From Chrysopilus asiliformis (taxonomy: Eukaryota; Arthropoda; Insecta; Diptera; Rhagionidae): a stretch of 64,000 bases of DNA. Location: NCBI GenBank assembly GCA_964034945.1, contig OZ035963.1, forward strand, positions 43,733,090 to 43,797,089, written 5' to 3'. The notes under the pieces were generated by a model. It ran no database searches and had not been told where the DNA came from. It worked only from the letters and a program-made list of their open reading frames with translations. Made by a program: the position numbers and the translations under genes. Of the stretch, positions 52,916 to 63,671 are shown one piece after another (the first letter of the stretch is position 1; each line of letters starts with the position of its first letter).

Positions 52916-54904
52916 TTAATCTAAAAGTTGTTGGTTGTCTAGCTCTGCAAAGATTTGCTGCCTCATTCCTGTAAATCCTTCATTTGATGTTATGTTCTGA
53001 ACTGCTTCTATTGTTTCCGTGGAATCTACTTCAGAATATGTTGGCATATCAATGTCATTTTGAGACATACAAATATTGTGCAGAGCACAAGCTGCTGCAA
53101 TGCAGTTGCTGATAAATCCAATGCTGGGACTCTCAAAGAACCTTAATCGGCGAAATCGACCATTGAGAAGGTCAAACGCATTTTCTACAACTATTCTAGT
53201 TCCAGAATGCATATAATTAAATTTGGTTTGCTTTGGTGTAAGATTTCCGAAGTCTTTGAATGGTGTCACCAAATAATTGCTTCCGGGGTACGCTGAATCC
53301 CCAAGTAACACATACCCTGGTGGAATGAAATTTGGCTGTGAGTTTATATTTTGAAAAAGTTTGGACTTTCTAAACAGTCGCGCATCATGCATTGATCCCG
53401 GTTCGCCGCAATTAATATCAATGAATTTTTTGTCAGAATCAACAACGCCCTGAAGTAATACGCTGTAGTCTTTTTTCCTGTTATAATGTGCGTTTTCGTT
53501 TTTGACACGGTGCTAGCACCTTACGCCTGGTACCCAGAAAAACTGTTCGAATTTGCCACTTTGGCGTCAGATGATTCTGACACCGGCTGTTCGAGTTTAG
53601 CTCTTTTGACTCTTGGTGGTAGCACCGCTGGACCTAGTCTTGGTACGGGAGCAAATGACACCAAGAAACGGTCGGTCGTTATTTTGAATCTTAAAGTTTT
53701 TTCTTGCAGACAAAAATCATATTAGAAGAAAGGAAATGTGAAAGTCTCGACGGGTAATTTTTTATCAATCAATACGAGCGATAGATACATGCTAAACAAT
53801 TGGCTAAATGGTAAAATATGATATTTTTTGGAAATAGTAGATGACTTGATTAAAACTGAACTATCCCTCAAATTCTATAAATTCGATTATGCCTGTGTTG
53901 ATTTATATTAAATCCTGTGAGCGAAGAAAGTCACTGTTCTTAGGTTGTGCGGCACTAGATTCTCCAAATAGCAAAGCTCATATCATTAAAATACTCTCCA
54001 TATCTTTAGCTTCCAATTGTGCAGCATAATATTCATCAAATTCTTTCAATAATTGATGAATAACAGCAAAACCTAATCCAAGAATTGACCGGCGATTTCC
54101 CATTATGAAGGTTTTGACAGTTCTTCACTCCGGCATACTCGAACACGGGGACAGCACTCTTGGTAGCAGACTTAATTTTTGACAGGTAGCAATTGCTTCG
54201 GTGCCATGAATCCGGTGTCAAAAACAAAAACGCCCAATAATCCTGTTTATGTGATATAGGTGAGTTGATTTTTATGTGACAACCGTCAATTGCGCCGACC
54301 ACTCTTGGGACATTCTTCATCCTAGAAAATTTAGTCGAACTTATTTGCATTTCCGATTCCGTTGGCCATTTGATATATCTAGGACTTTCTTGAACGAGCC
54401 ACAGAATAACCCTATGTAAAATTCTGTACACCGAACTTTTTGAAACATTGAATCTATCGGATATTTGCCGGTATGTTTCTGTGTTCGCTAAAAACCACAA
54501 AGTAAGATATATCTCCATGTCAGCACCGAAATTGTTTCCTTGTTGGCTTTTCGTTTGTTTGAAAACCGAGAATTGACCTGAAAAATATATTTAATGAAAA
54601 ATACTTTTAAAATATTACTACAAATTATTACTTATTAATGAAACGGTGGTACTTCGGGTGAGACGAAAGTGTTGTTTGAACTGTAGCTCAGTATAGTTCA
54701 CGATCACTTGTAAATAATTTTCTATTTTCCTTAATTTTGGGAGGTGGTTATCATGTGACGATGTTTCTGATGAAGATGATGAGAAAATAGCAAGATCATT
54801 ATCACTTTCTTCATCTGATTGACATAGCGCACCTAAAAGCTGAAATTCCAAGTTTTTGTTATGTACATATTAGCTGTAGATAAATATCTTACTCGATTTT
54901 CCAT
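52916..54904 (-). pseudogene. HARBI1-like: HARBI1-like DDE transposase, spliced, interrupted
   Basis: Minus strand. Exon 1 is 54904-54893 (MENR), donor GTAAGAT; exon 2 54839-54632 (LLGALCQSDEESDND, then an HFRLTRSTTVSLI motif), donor GTAATA; exon 3 from 54577 (YLTLWFLANTETYRQISDRF helix-turn-helix, VVGAIDGCHIKI with catalytic Asp 1). Coding is cut at 54240 by an insert and resumes at 53486 (NRKKDYSVLLQG, CGEPGSMHDARLF, LLGDSAYP with Asp 2, RIVVENAFDLLNGRFRRL with Glu) to a stop at 52916. All three catalytic residues and splice sites are preserved, so the insertion is likely the main lesion. Confidence 0.85.
53487..54239 (-). mobile_element. TIR element inserted in the Harbinger transposase
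   Basis: About 753 bp. Ends: minus-strand TGGGCGTTTTTGTTTTTGAC and plus-strand GTGCGTTTTCGTTTTTGACA share GCGTTTT-N-GTTTTTGACAC. ATTAT flanks both sides on the minus strand. A minus-strand stretch (about 53640-53500) reads RVKRAKLEQPVSESSD, a possible remnant ORF. A 5-bp target is unusual; class open. Confidence 0.7.
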
Positions 54905-55345
54905 TGTTGGTACCTTCTTTAGTTTTTATTTCGGTTCCCCAAAGCAAGAAAACAAGTAAAAGTGACAATTCGTTCTAACCTTAAAACCCGGATTTTCACC
55001 TATTGGAAAACTTAGGAAGTTCGGACATCTGACGGAATTTTTTGTCAAAATTGCACACGAAAATTTACTGCGGACTAAGAGGATGTGTAGATGTGAATGT
55101 TAAGCAGTACTTCGCAGTAGGTTTTTCATGGACCGGGAACGCAGCTATTATAAAAATTATTAATAAATTTAATTTAGCCCCACAATCCTACGAAATTCCG
55201 ATAAATTATCTCTGACCACGATGTTACTGAAATAAAAATGGCCCAGTTTTCATTTGTTCCACTTGACGGTGTGGGGTTCAGTTTATCTCGTGTAATTACA
55301 AGAGGACCAAGCAGTTGGTTTATTCAAGCCGTGTGTAATCACAGT

Positions 55346-56283
55346 GGTGAATGTTCGTCTCGAGTGGAAGCCATTTTCAGTCGACTGGGTAGATTTCGGC
55401 CCCTTAGGAGTCTTCTAATATTTTTCTGGGGGAGGAACGAGGCGAGGGGGGTTTTTGATTTGTCAGATTAAATTATTAATTCAACTAGACGTTAGGTTGC
55501 GATAACAAATTTAAGAAAACTGAGCACGGTAAGTGATTAAATAATTCTGCGTGCGAGAAAATTCAATTCTCGAAGGAAAAGAGTAAAAATCGTTCAGAAT
55601 GTGTTTTGAGAGTTCCAGAATCCAAAAAAAACATTGAACATATGAAGGTCCTAGCGAACCGCGTCGGTAAAGTAAAGTTTAGGCAAAGCTAATACCGAAA
55701 AGGGATGAGCTCGTTAAAACTCCGTTTCAGTGCGTGATCGACTCCGTTTTTTTCAGGAATATGCTGTTAATTTTTGTAACTATGAGCATTCCAATAGTTT
55801 ATCACGAGGGGTTTTTGCCTACGAGTCAAATGTGCTAAGTGTAGAATAGGCCTGTTAAACTCAATTATGACCAAGGGCCACATGGAGCTTTCTACACCAA
55901 GCCGCGATCCGAATTACATCAAATTACGATAGCAGTTCTCTAATAATAGCAAATTTACATACTATCAAGATATAAGAGAAAATATTTCAGAAAATAATGA
56001 AAGTTTTCATTAATCGAGTCTAAATTATATACCTTCAAGTTGAAAGCCCCACCATTTTTACTTTACAGAGGGAAAGAATTAAATGTATGACGGAGACCGA
56101 CTAGAGAACGGGGGCAGATAGAAACTTTCTGATCAGCTTCCCATTTTTTGTATCATATTTAGTATTCATTCAACAAACCATCCAAATCTTCATTTGGCTG
56201 GTACATCTGTTGAATCTTTTCAGGACAGATCGAAATTTTCTGCTCAGTACGAAAAATTAAATTTATTAATAATTTTTATAATA
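55346..56283. other. No gene; right end is S-like
   Basis: Unique AT-rich sequence after S copy 1. About 56262-56283 (AAATTTATTAATAATTTTTA) is the S segment that leads into copy 2. The 77-codon frame at 55238-55471 overlaps repeat S and is not a gene. Confidence 0.4.
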
Positions 56284-56853
56284 AAGGGTGGTTAAATTTT
56301 AAGGGCCGATGTTGAATGTGAACCACACCTAAACGTCAAGTTTTTTTTCTGCATTTCATTTGACATTTCTCAATTTCAGACTAACTCAATTTGAACCATG
56401 GAAAGATACACAATCGAGCAACGCGTTAAAGTTATTCAGGCTTATTATGAAAATGTGCCTCATCACTGAAGATGATTTTCTTCGAAAATTGATCATCCAC
56501 TGTTGCCATTTCTTGCCACCATTCTGACCATTGACGACGCTTGAAATGGTCAAGAGGCTTTAGTTCTTGAGTCAATTGCACCTTGTAAGCGTGTAAATGC
56601 AAGTCTTTATGCATAATGTTCATCAACGACGAGCGTGGGAGGTGCAATTGTTGGGCACGACGACGAGTTGAGTTTGAACGCCCATTTTCATAATAAGCCT
56701 GAATAACTTTAACGCGTTGCTCGATTGTGTATCTTTCCATGGTTCAAATTGAGTTAGTCTGAAATTGAGAAATGTAAAATGAAATGCAGAAAAAAACTTG
56801 ACGTTTAGGTGTGGTTCACATTCAACATCGGCCCTTAAAATTTAACCACCCTT
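56284..56853. mobile_element. Tc1/mariner foldback MITE with duplicated transposase start
   Basis: 570 bp, TA on both sides. TIRs of about 173 bp start AAGGGTGGTTAAATTTTAAG and each includes the transposase start codon (plus at 56398, minus at 56740). Confidence 0.9.
56432..56740 (-). pseudogene. Tc1/mariner transposase fragment
   Basis: Minus strand from 56740: MERYTIEQRVKVIQAYYENG, RRRAQQLHLPRSSLMNIMHK (second helix-turn-helix), LHAYKVQLTQELKPLDH and KIIFSDEAHFHN with the first catalytic Asp of the IS630 family. The intervening DNA-binding part and everything after the first Asp are deleted. Same family as 26750-27750 but another copy. Confidence 0.85.
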
Positions 56854-57230
56854 TATTACTGATTCTATAAAGACAATATAAGGGTAGAATTTTTCATAAA
56901 TAAATATAGCACATGTAAATAAAAACCAGGGATGGGAAACGTTATCGTAACGTAACGAAATAACGAAATTATTTTCGGGCTATTTCTTCATAATTACGTT
57001 ATAACGTTATAGAAATTCAATTCCGTTACAATAACGAAAAACGTAACGAAAAACGAAAAAAATATTGCGTTTTTTCGTTATTTATTAATTTTTCCTAGTT
57101 TTGTTCAGTATTATATTTTTGTGAAATTATCCACAAAAGTTCATCAAGTATAACCCCACAGACCTGCCATCTGCATAAAATATAATTAAAAATATTGTAG
57201 TATTTTTAATCGTATTTTGATTCTAATGTA

Positions 57231-57557
57231 GGGGCCACATCTATCAGTTTTCCATCAGTTTTTGGGAAATTGATGGGACATTGATTGGTGTGAACATTCG
57301 TGTCAGTCGTATAGCATTAGAATAGAACCAAATATTATTTTTTGAACTTAATGCAATAATAATGCATACACACACTCTCTCTTTATTATCCACCGGTATT
57401 TTTTGAACTCTACAATCAAAATGAATGGATACTTTTCACAAAAAAACTGTCACTTGCAACTGATAGATGTGAACGCTTAACTAAATGTAAAAAACTGATA
57501 GAAAACTGACGAGTACTGTAACAGTTGCGACTGATGGAAAACTGATAGATGTGGCCC
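57231..57557. mobile_element. MITE P inside E1
   Basis: About 327 bp, TIR GGGGCCACATCTATCAGTTT with inner repeats of TTTTCCATCAG; a related copy lies at the matching position in E2, so it predates their separation. Confidence 0.8.
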
Positions 57558-57888
57558 TTATATAAATCGGATTTTGTTTTAGTCCGATTCTATTTCTGGA
57601 GATACGAAAAAGGAAATCTTTCAAGCAACTTTGTTGGTGTCGAAAATATTTTCTTTTTAGTAACTCCAGAAGTAGAGTGAATTTCGCGAAAGCTGAGTGC
57701 ATCACAGAATCAGCGACGTCAAAATAGCCTAAAATTCTATATCTTTGATATTGACCAAAATGCCGATTTTTTAACTTAGTAATCACTATTTTTTTTTGTT
57801 TTTATTTGTATTTTCTTTTTGCTAAGTTTTATTATTTTTTATAGAATTTATTTTTATGGAAACTGAACTGAATTAGTCACAAACTATT

Positions 57889-59599
57889 AGGTCTGTTCGA
57901 TATAAGTCCTGGACTTACTCCGAGTATTTTTACTTTACTCCACAAAATGGCGCATTTTCTTACTCTGAATTTGTTTTTATCGAACAACTTGGAGTAAGTT
58001 CAGAGTAAATCACTAACTCTATATTATGAGTTTATAATTATAGATTATAAAATATAACAAATATAATAAATAAAACCCGAAACTACTCAAGAATATATAT
58101 TGGAAATAATTTATGATGTCTTGCATTTCTTCTTCCAAACACTGTAAAAGAGAGGTTATGTCTGACAAATATCAGCTATCAAAAGTTTACTCCAGCTAAA
58201 AGCAAGAGTAAGTAAGAGTAAGTCCAGGACTGTCCTGGACTAAAGCGGTCCCTACACGTTCAATCTTGCAGTCAATCATTGCATGCTGTGACAGCATTTT
58301 GAACGTGTATGGCGATGCTGTCATGCAAAATTTAATGATTGACAGCATGCTGGCCAATATCAAAATCATTTTGATATTTTTCAAGGGAGCAGCGGGCTTC
58401 GGCCATGTGCACCAAGGGCATTTTCGCAGCTCAAATTGCCCTGCTATCCATCGATTCTTCATGCTACCCGTTTCATTCTGGCTTGTACGAAAACTGCATA
58501 CATACGCATATGAAAGAAATAATCTGTTTCACCTTGCATATAACCCGTTCTGCTTCCACTTGTGCATTTTTCATACCATGGAGCTTTGCTGAGCTCTAAG
58601 TAAGGCCATTTATGCGAGAGATTTTTATTAGCTCCAGTTGTCATTAGGACATTGACTGAAGCAGAGGTGTATTTCACACTGCTGAAAATCATGAAAAATT
58701 TAACACTGCTGAAAATCATGAAGCGTTCTGTCTCAAAAGACAACACGAATTTTGGACATGATTGTTTTCTTATTCGGTGTGATAACACAATGCAATGTTT
58801 ACTATGATTTCAGGAAATTAAAACAATAAAAAATACAATTTATATAGGCATTTTCAGTCGTTTCATAAAATATCAATTGATCAAATTAATGTTTCTGTTT
58901 TTATGAAATTATTTTTATTTTCCGATTGTAATTCGGAAATTTCATATAAAAGTTTTTCATTATCAAAACTTTTTTTAACGTAAAGTAAAACAATTAACAG
59001 TGTGTCAAAACCAAGCATAACGAAAAGAGCTTTCAACAAGCATGTTTCACTTGGCTCGGAGAGCAAGGCATATAAACAAGTAAACCGCTTGTCAGTGGTA
59101 GTGGATGCCCGAGAACTTTGAAAGCTTTCCTGGCCCTGGTGTATGGCGATGCTGTCAATCAATTCGTCATTTCAGTGTAATTTTTTGTAGTGAAAAGGTG
59201 TCGCATATAAAAAATAAAATTTTTTGGGAATCTTTTTTCGGGTTATATCGACAAAGAAGTGAGTTGTGGGTGACGAAAAGTGAAAAATAAAAAGACAAAA
59301 TCTTTCAAATTTATATTAAGTGTTGTTTTATATGAAGTTTTTTTTAAATTTATATTAAGTGTTGTGTGCTGTCGGTTTGGTTGTTGCGAAAAAAGTGATG
59401 CTTGCGTGCATGATTGAGCGTCTAGTGCAAATAAGCTTTTTGCTGTGACAGCATGATTGACTGCAAGATTGAACGTGTATGGGCCGCTTTACACTTTTCT
59501 GTTCGATATGTGTTCGGAGTAAGTCCAGGACTCATATCGAACAGAAAAGAGTAAAAATTTTTACTCCGAGTAAGTCCGGGACTCATATCGAACAGACCT
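57889..59599. mobile_element. MITE G, second copy, with J nested
   Basis: TIR AGGTCTGTTCGATATAAGTC and mirror, ATT duplications at 57886-57888 and 59600-59602. E2 shows the empty site (AACTATTATTAAAG on the opposite strand). Confidence 0.85.
58243..59489. mobile_element. TA-flanked element J, with a further insert
   Basis: TIR AAGCGGTCCCTACACGTTCA (right copy two changes), TA at 58241-58242 and 59490-59491. Comparison with 32930-33864 shows an extra segment of about 750 bp (about 58391-59137) between GGGAGC and TGTATGGCGA; its own ends are not clear. Confidence 0.75.
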
Positions 59600-60322
59600 A
59601 TTATTAAAGTGCGTTTTTTTTGTTTTCAGTTTCCATACAATGTGTAACGAACATAACGAAATGAAATTTTTTATCGTTACAAAACGAAATAACGTAACGA
59701 AATAAAAGTTCAATTTCGTTACATAACGAAATGTATAACGTTACGATTTTTTATTTCGTTTCCTGTCCCTGATAAAAACTATTCGAGATGCGCTCGCGTT
59801 GGCGTCTACAACCCGAATGATTTTTTCGAATCAAGTGGGAATAGGTAGCCAAACACACGTCGTTCCTATTACACTCGAACTGAAATTTTTAGTTTTCGTT
59901 CTTCTTTTCGTATCATCATTCTCACTTCGTCTCTTGCCCAAAATTTGGTGAAGTCAAACGCCTTCCTGGGCCAAAGTAATCACGATCATTGACTGTGATT
60001 ACACACGGACTGAATAAACCGACTGCTTGGACCTTTTGTGATTACACGAGATAAACTAAACCCCACACCGACAAGGGGAACAAATGAAAACTGGACCATT
60101 TTTATTTCAGCAACATCGTGGTCAGAGATAATTTATCGGAATTTCGTAGGATTGTGGGGCCAAATTAAATTTATTAATAATTTTTATAATATTACCAGGG
60201 ACGGGAAACGAAATAAAAAATCGTAACGTTATACATTTCGTTACGTAACGAAATTGAACTTTTATTTCGTTACGTTATTTCGTTTTGTAACGATAAAAAA
60301 TTTCATTTCGTTACGTTATAAC

Positions 60323-60868
60323 TAGGGCTTCTCAAACGGGGTCCCGGGATCCCGGGGGTAAAATATCATCCCGTTGTCCCGGGATTTCAATTAAATTTCC
60401 CGGGAATCCCGCTATTTCTTATTAACATTTTTTTACTCTTTTTAACGATATTAAAAATATTGTACCACGAAATTTGCGTAATTTTTACTTCTTTTTCCCT
60501 CTAGTAACGAATTTCGTTTTTCCCTCTAGTAACGAATTTCGTTCAAAATTAGGAAAATATAATATAGATGGTACTCCAGTTACCAATATTTTAAAATTAG
60601 AAAAATTCAAAATAGATCAAGTTACCAATATTTTGTAGTTTTGATTTGTTTCAATGAATTATTTTGTATTTAAGTTTTTGTAATTAAAAATATTAATAAT
60701 TGAAAATCAATAACGAATTTTTTTTTGTATTGTTTTGATTCTACACATTTTTCTCCCATCTAATTGGATAAATTCTTGCTTGTTAGCGAATCCCGGGATC
60801 CCGGGATTTTGAATATTTTTGTCCCGGAATCCCGGGATTTCAATTTCTACGGGAAATGAGAAGCCCTA
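60323..60868. mobile_element. hAT-like MITE with CCCGGGATCCCGGG palindromes
   Basis: 546 bp, TIR TAGGGCTTCTCA then (inverted) TAGGGCTTCTCATTTCC; perfect 8-bp duplication GTTATAAC (60315-60322, 60869-60876). Near each end are clustered TCCCGGGATCCCGGG-type palindromes. Confidence 0.9.
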
Positions 60869-61263
60869 GTTATAACGTTATATTTCGGTACACATTGTAT
60901 GGAAACTGAAAACAAAAAAACGCACTTTAATAATAGTTTGTCACAAAGTAATTCAGTTCAGTTTCCATAAAAATAAATTCTATAAAAAATAATAAAACTT
61001 AGCAAAAAGAAAATACAAATAAAAACAAAAAAATTAGTGATTACTAAATTAAAAAATCGACATTTTGGTCAATATCAAAGATATAGAACTTTAGGCTTTT
61101 TTGACGTCGCTGATTCTGAGTTGCACTTAGCTTTCGCGAAATTCACTCTACTTCTGGAGTTACTAAAAAGAAAATATTTTCCATACCAACAAAGTTGCTT
61201 GAAAGATTTCCTTTGTCGTATCTCGAAAAATAGAATCGGACCAAAACAAAATCCGATTTATGT

Positions 61264-61590
61264 AAGGGCCACATCTATCAGTTTTCCATCAGTCGCAACT
61301 ATTACAGTACTCGTCAGTTTTCTATCAGTTTTTTACATCCAGTTAAGCGTTCACATCTATCAATTGCGACTGACAGTTTTTTGTGAAAAGTTTCTATTCA
61401 TTTTGATTTCAGAGTTCAAAAAATACCGGTGGATATTAAAGAGAGAGTGTGTGTATGCATTATTATTGCATAAGTTCAAAAAATAATATTTGGTTCTATT
61501 TTAATGCGATACGACTGACGCGAACGTTCACACCAATCAGTTTCCCATCAATTTCCCAAAAACTGATGGAAAACTGATAAATGTGCCCCT
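61264..61590. mobile_element. MITE P inside E2
   Basis: Reverse-oriented relative of 57231-57557 at the homologous position in the hAT element. Confidence 0.8.
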
Positions 61591-62130
61591 ACATTAGAAT
61601 CAAAATACGATTAAAAATACTACTCCAATATTTTTAATTATATTTTATGCAGGTGGCAGATTTGTGGGGTTTACTTGATGAACTTTTGTGGAGAATTTCA
61701 CAAAAATATAATACTGAACAAAACTAGGAAAAATTAATAAATAACGAAAAAACGCAATATTTTTTTCGTTTTTCGTTACGTTTTTCGTTATTGTAACGGA
61801 ATTGAATTTCTATAACGTTATAACGTAATTATGAAGAAATAGCCCGAAAATAATTTCGTTATTTCGTTACGTTACGATAACGTTTCCCATCCCTGAATAT
61901 TACTGATTGTATAAAGACAATAAAAGGGTAGAATTTTTCATAAATAAATATAGCACACATAAATAAAAACTATACGAGACGCGCACGCTATGTCGTCTAC
62001 AACCCGAATGATTTTTTCGAAACAAGTGGGAATAGGTAGCCAATCACACGTCGTTCCTATTACACTCGAACTGAAATTTTTAGTTTTCGTCGTTCCTATT
62101 ACACTCGAACTGAAATTTTTATGATGTTCC

Positions 62131-62311
62131 TATTTTCTCCTGTAAATAAATTATTAATAAATGTTATTATGTAAAAAGATATTAAAAAAAACCTTTTTAA
62201 TACAAATATGTACAAGTATTATGGGCTTATTAGGAGCGGTGCATTCTATTATATGGTTCTGTGGTGTATGGTTAATTTTGATATATGAGGTAAATTAAAT
62301 TTAATATGTAC
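62131..62311. other. Non-coding, possible intron next to the Alp exon
   Basis: AT-rich. If the exon at 62312-62628 is spliced, this is the start of the following intron, and the transposon cluster to the left lies in it. Confidence 0.4.
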
Positions 62312-62628
62312 CAATTGCATGAATCGTGACATCAGACCCGCCGTGGGCATTTTCATCTGTAAAAATTGCAGCCTGTTGAACATAGTCAAACGATGTCGTG
62401 TCTTCCAACGATGGATCTCTTCGTGTCGTTTGTCCTGTGGCTTTATCAAGATTAACTTGAAATCCATTGAAGCTGGTTCCATATGTAAGCGTTGTATATG
62501 GAACGGAATCGAGTCGGGAATTTGTAGCGATACCTAAAATATTATTACCGCGTCTTGGGTAACCGTTTATTGTAAGAGTATGCGAATGGTCAGCGGTTAC
62601 AATCAATAGAGTTTCTTCCATATTATCT
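62312..62628 (-). CDS. Alkaline phosphatase, internal 3'-region exon
   Basis: Minus strand, about 106 codons. It reads EETLLIVTADHSHTLTINGY, where TADHSHT carries the Asp and His zinc ligands, then RGNNILGIA, SVPYTTLTYGTSF, DTTSFDYVQQAA and HGGSDVTIHAIG, where HGG holds the last zinc-ligand His. This is the C-terminal half of the alkaline phosphatase catalytic domain. The upstream boundary CACATTTTAG/A (62630-62629) and the downstream ATTG/GTACAT (62311) look like acceptor and donor. If not spliced the frame ends GTY-stop at 62301, which would truncate the protein. No frame damage or repeats inside, so it is probably host coding sequence. The next exon was not found in the window. Confidence 0.85.
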
Positions 62629-62724
62629 CTAAAATGTGTTTCTTAAAAGTTTTGATATTTCATCTATAATAGCTGTGTGCTCGACCTTCCCAGGTTTTTT
62701 TTCACTCGATGATTGCGCAGGTAA
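62629..62724. other. Putative intron upstream of the Alp exon
   Basis: Short stretch before the MITE; CTTCCCAGG does not continue into a coding frame. Confidence 0.3.
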
Positions 62725-63030
62725 AGGTAGAAATAGATAATGCGATGATCGTACCGACTTGTGTTGGACCGAGGTTGGGCCGACGGTCGTATACAACACA
62801 CACACGATACGATTTACTTGCGATTTTGATCGAACAAATTTTTCTAATCAGTTTTTACTAGCAAATATCTCTCGAACCACACAGAACAACAGTTGTAAAT
62901 GAATAATATCGTATCGACGGTCGCATGGCAGACCACAATCGATACAATCTGCCGCATGCGACCGCACGTTCTGTCTCAGCGACGTGCGTATAGGGCCCAA
63001 CCGTCATTTCGTGCGCATCTATTTCTACCT
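62725..63030. mobile_element. TIR element, 306 bp
   Basis: TIR AGGTAGAAATAGATAATGCG and inverted CGCATCTATTTCTACCT. Flanks TAA and AAA, so a 3-bp target is possible but imperfect. Interior includes several CGATACGAT/ATCGTATCG motifs. Confidence 0.7.
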
Positions 63031-63186
63031 AAAGAACGATACAGAATAAAGGGTAATTCATATTAATTTGGCAACACTTGCATTTCGACATTTGAGAACA
63101 AGACCCGCTGTCCACCTAAGGTCAGTTAGCTATGTGACCGATGTTTCTCGCTGCGAGTAAAATATATAGTATTTAAATGTGGCGCC

Positions 63187-63412
63187 GTCCACCTAAGCTA
63201 AGCTATGTAGTGACGTCACTCAGTCATGAACTACGTGGACTAAGTTTGCTCGCATAGTTCAACCCTCGACTACATTAGCTACTTGGAACTGATGGCAAAA
63301 ATTAACGAAAATGTCTCCACGTAGCTTAGCTCGGGTGTACAACAGGGTGAGCTAAGCTATGTAACTACAGCGAAGTTCGCTGGCATAGCTTAGCTTAGGT
63401 GGAAAGTGGACC
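63187..63412. mobile_element. Palindromic MITE of AGCTAAGCTATG motif
   Basis: GTCCACCTAAGCTAAGCTAT at 63187 faces CATAGCTTAGCTTAGGTGGA ending 63403; AGCTTAGCT/AGCTAAGCT repeated at 63327 and 63353. A related GTCCACCTAAGGTCAG lies at 63109, suggesting an outer partner. Confidence 0.75.
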
Positions 63413-63671
63413 TAAAAAGCGGTCAGCGGACCTAAAAGACTCAAAATTTTTACAATTTTGTTGCAAGAGAAATTTTTCTAAGAATTTCTATACTGAAATA
63501 ACATCATTCCAGCCAGATAGCATTACAGTATTACAAGATATTAATTTTGACTGTGTTTAGATTGAGACTTTCCAGGCGCCTGCTTTGGCTCCTTTTCGCG
63601 CCTGAGTTTTTAATTTGAATTTTAAACATGAAAGATGAGCAAATAACCGTTGCTGCAGCCATAGCTTCATC
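63413..63671. other. No gene recognised
   Basis: Non-coding. GGCGCCTGCTTTGG at 63575 is an isolated GC-rich patch. Confidence 0.3.

Larger units (their letters stand above)
51840..55146. mobile_element. Two-gene PIF/Harbinger transposon, interrupted
   Basis: 3307 bp with TIRs of about 45 bp starting AGCTGCGTTCCCGGTTCATG (right copy one change) and ATT duplications at 51837-51839 and 55147-55149. Contains a plus-strand Myb/SANT-like gene and a convergent minus-strand DDE transposase, the standard Harbinger arrangement. The transposase is split by another element and the Myb gene has A-run frameshifts. Confidence 0.9.
48545..55345 (-). mobile_element. Repeat S, copy 1 (minus), split by two large inserts
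   Basis: Pieces 55345-55147, 51836-51721 and 48748-48545, read in that order on the minus strand, align with copies 2 and 3 (59772-60195 and 61896-62100). Ends carry GTGATTACACACGG and, inverted, GTGATTACATTGG. Interrupted by element T (48749-51720) and a Harbinger (51840-55146). Confidence 0.8.
56927..59771. mobile_element. hAT-like element E1 with nested elements
   Basis: TIR CAGGGATGGGAAACG and, inverted, CAGGGACAGGAAACG; perfect 8-bp duplication ATAAAAAC (56919-56926, 59772-59779). Subterminal ends are packed with CGTTA/TAACG motifs. Contains MITE P (57231-57557), a small minus frame with VATVTVLVSF, and element G (57889-59599). No intact transposase. Confidence 0.9.
56262..60010 (+). 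mobile_element. Repeat S, copy 2, split by mariner MITE and hAT E1
   Basis: Pieces 56262-56283, 56854-56926 and 59772-60010 join at a TA and an ATAAAAAC duplication to give S sequence in the same order as copies 1 and 3, including GATGCGCTCGCGTTGGCGTC and GGTAGCCAAACACACGTCG. Confidence 0.75.
60196..61895. mobile_element. hAT-like element E2
   Basis: 1700 bp, TIR CAGGGACGGGAAACG and CAGGGATGGGAAACG, perfect 8-bp duplication AATATTAC (60188-60195, 61896-61903). It is the reverse-oriented relative of E1, colinear except for nested inserts. Plus frame 61037-61486 mirrors E1's minus frame but no hAT catalytic or dimerisation motif is visible. Confidence 0.9.
60000..62130 (+). mobile_element. Repeat S, copy 3, split by hAT E2
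   Basis: 60000-60195 and 61896-62130 join at AATATTAC. The right end has a local duplication of GTCGTTCCTATTACACTCGA. Confidence 0.8.

Noticed and set aside
55238..55471. 77-codon plus frame with Ser/Arg
   Set aside because: Starts in repeat S and is not conserved in the other S copies.
58459..58788. 109-codon minus-strand frame inside nested element J
   Set aside because: Contains a local duplication and no domain; lies in an insert of unclear ends.
62249..62482. Minus frame overlapping the Alp exon
   Set aside because: Different phase from the conserved phosphatase motifs; a shadow.
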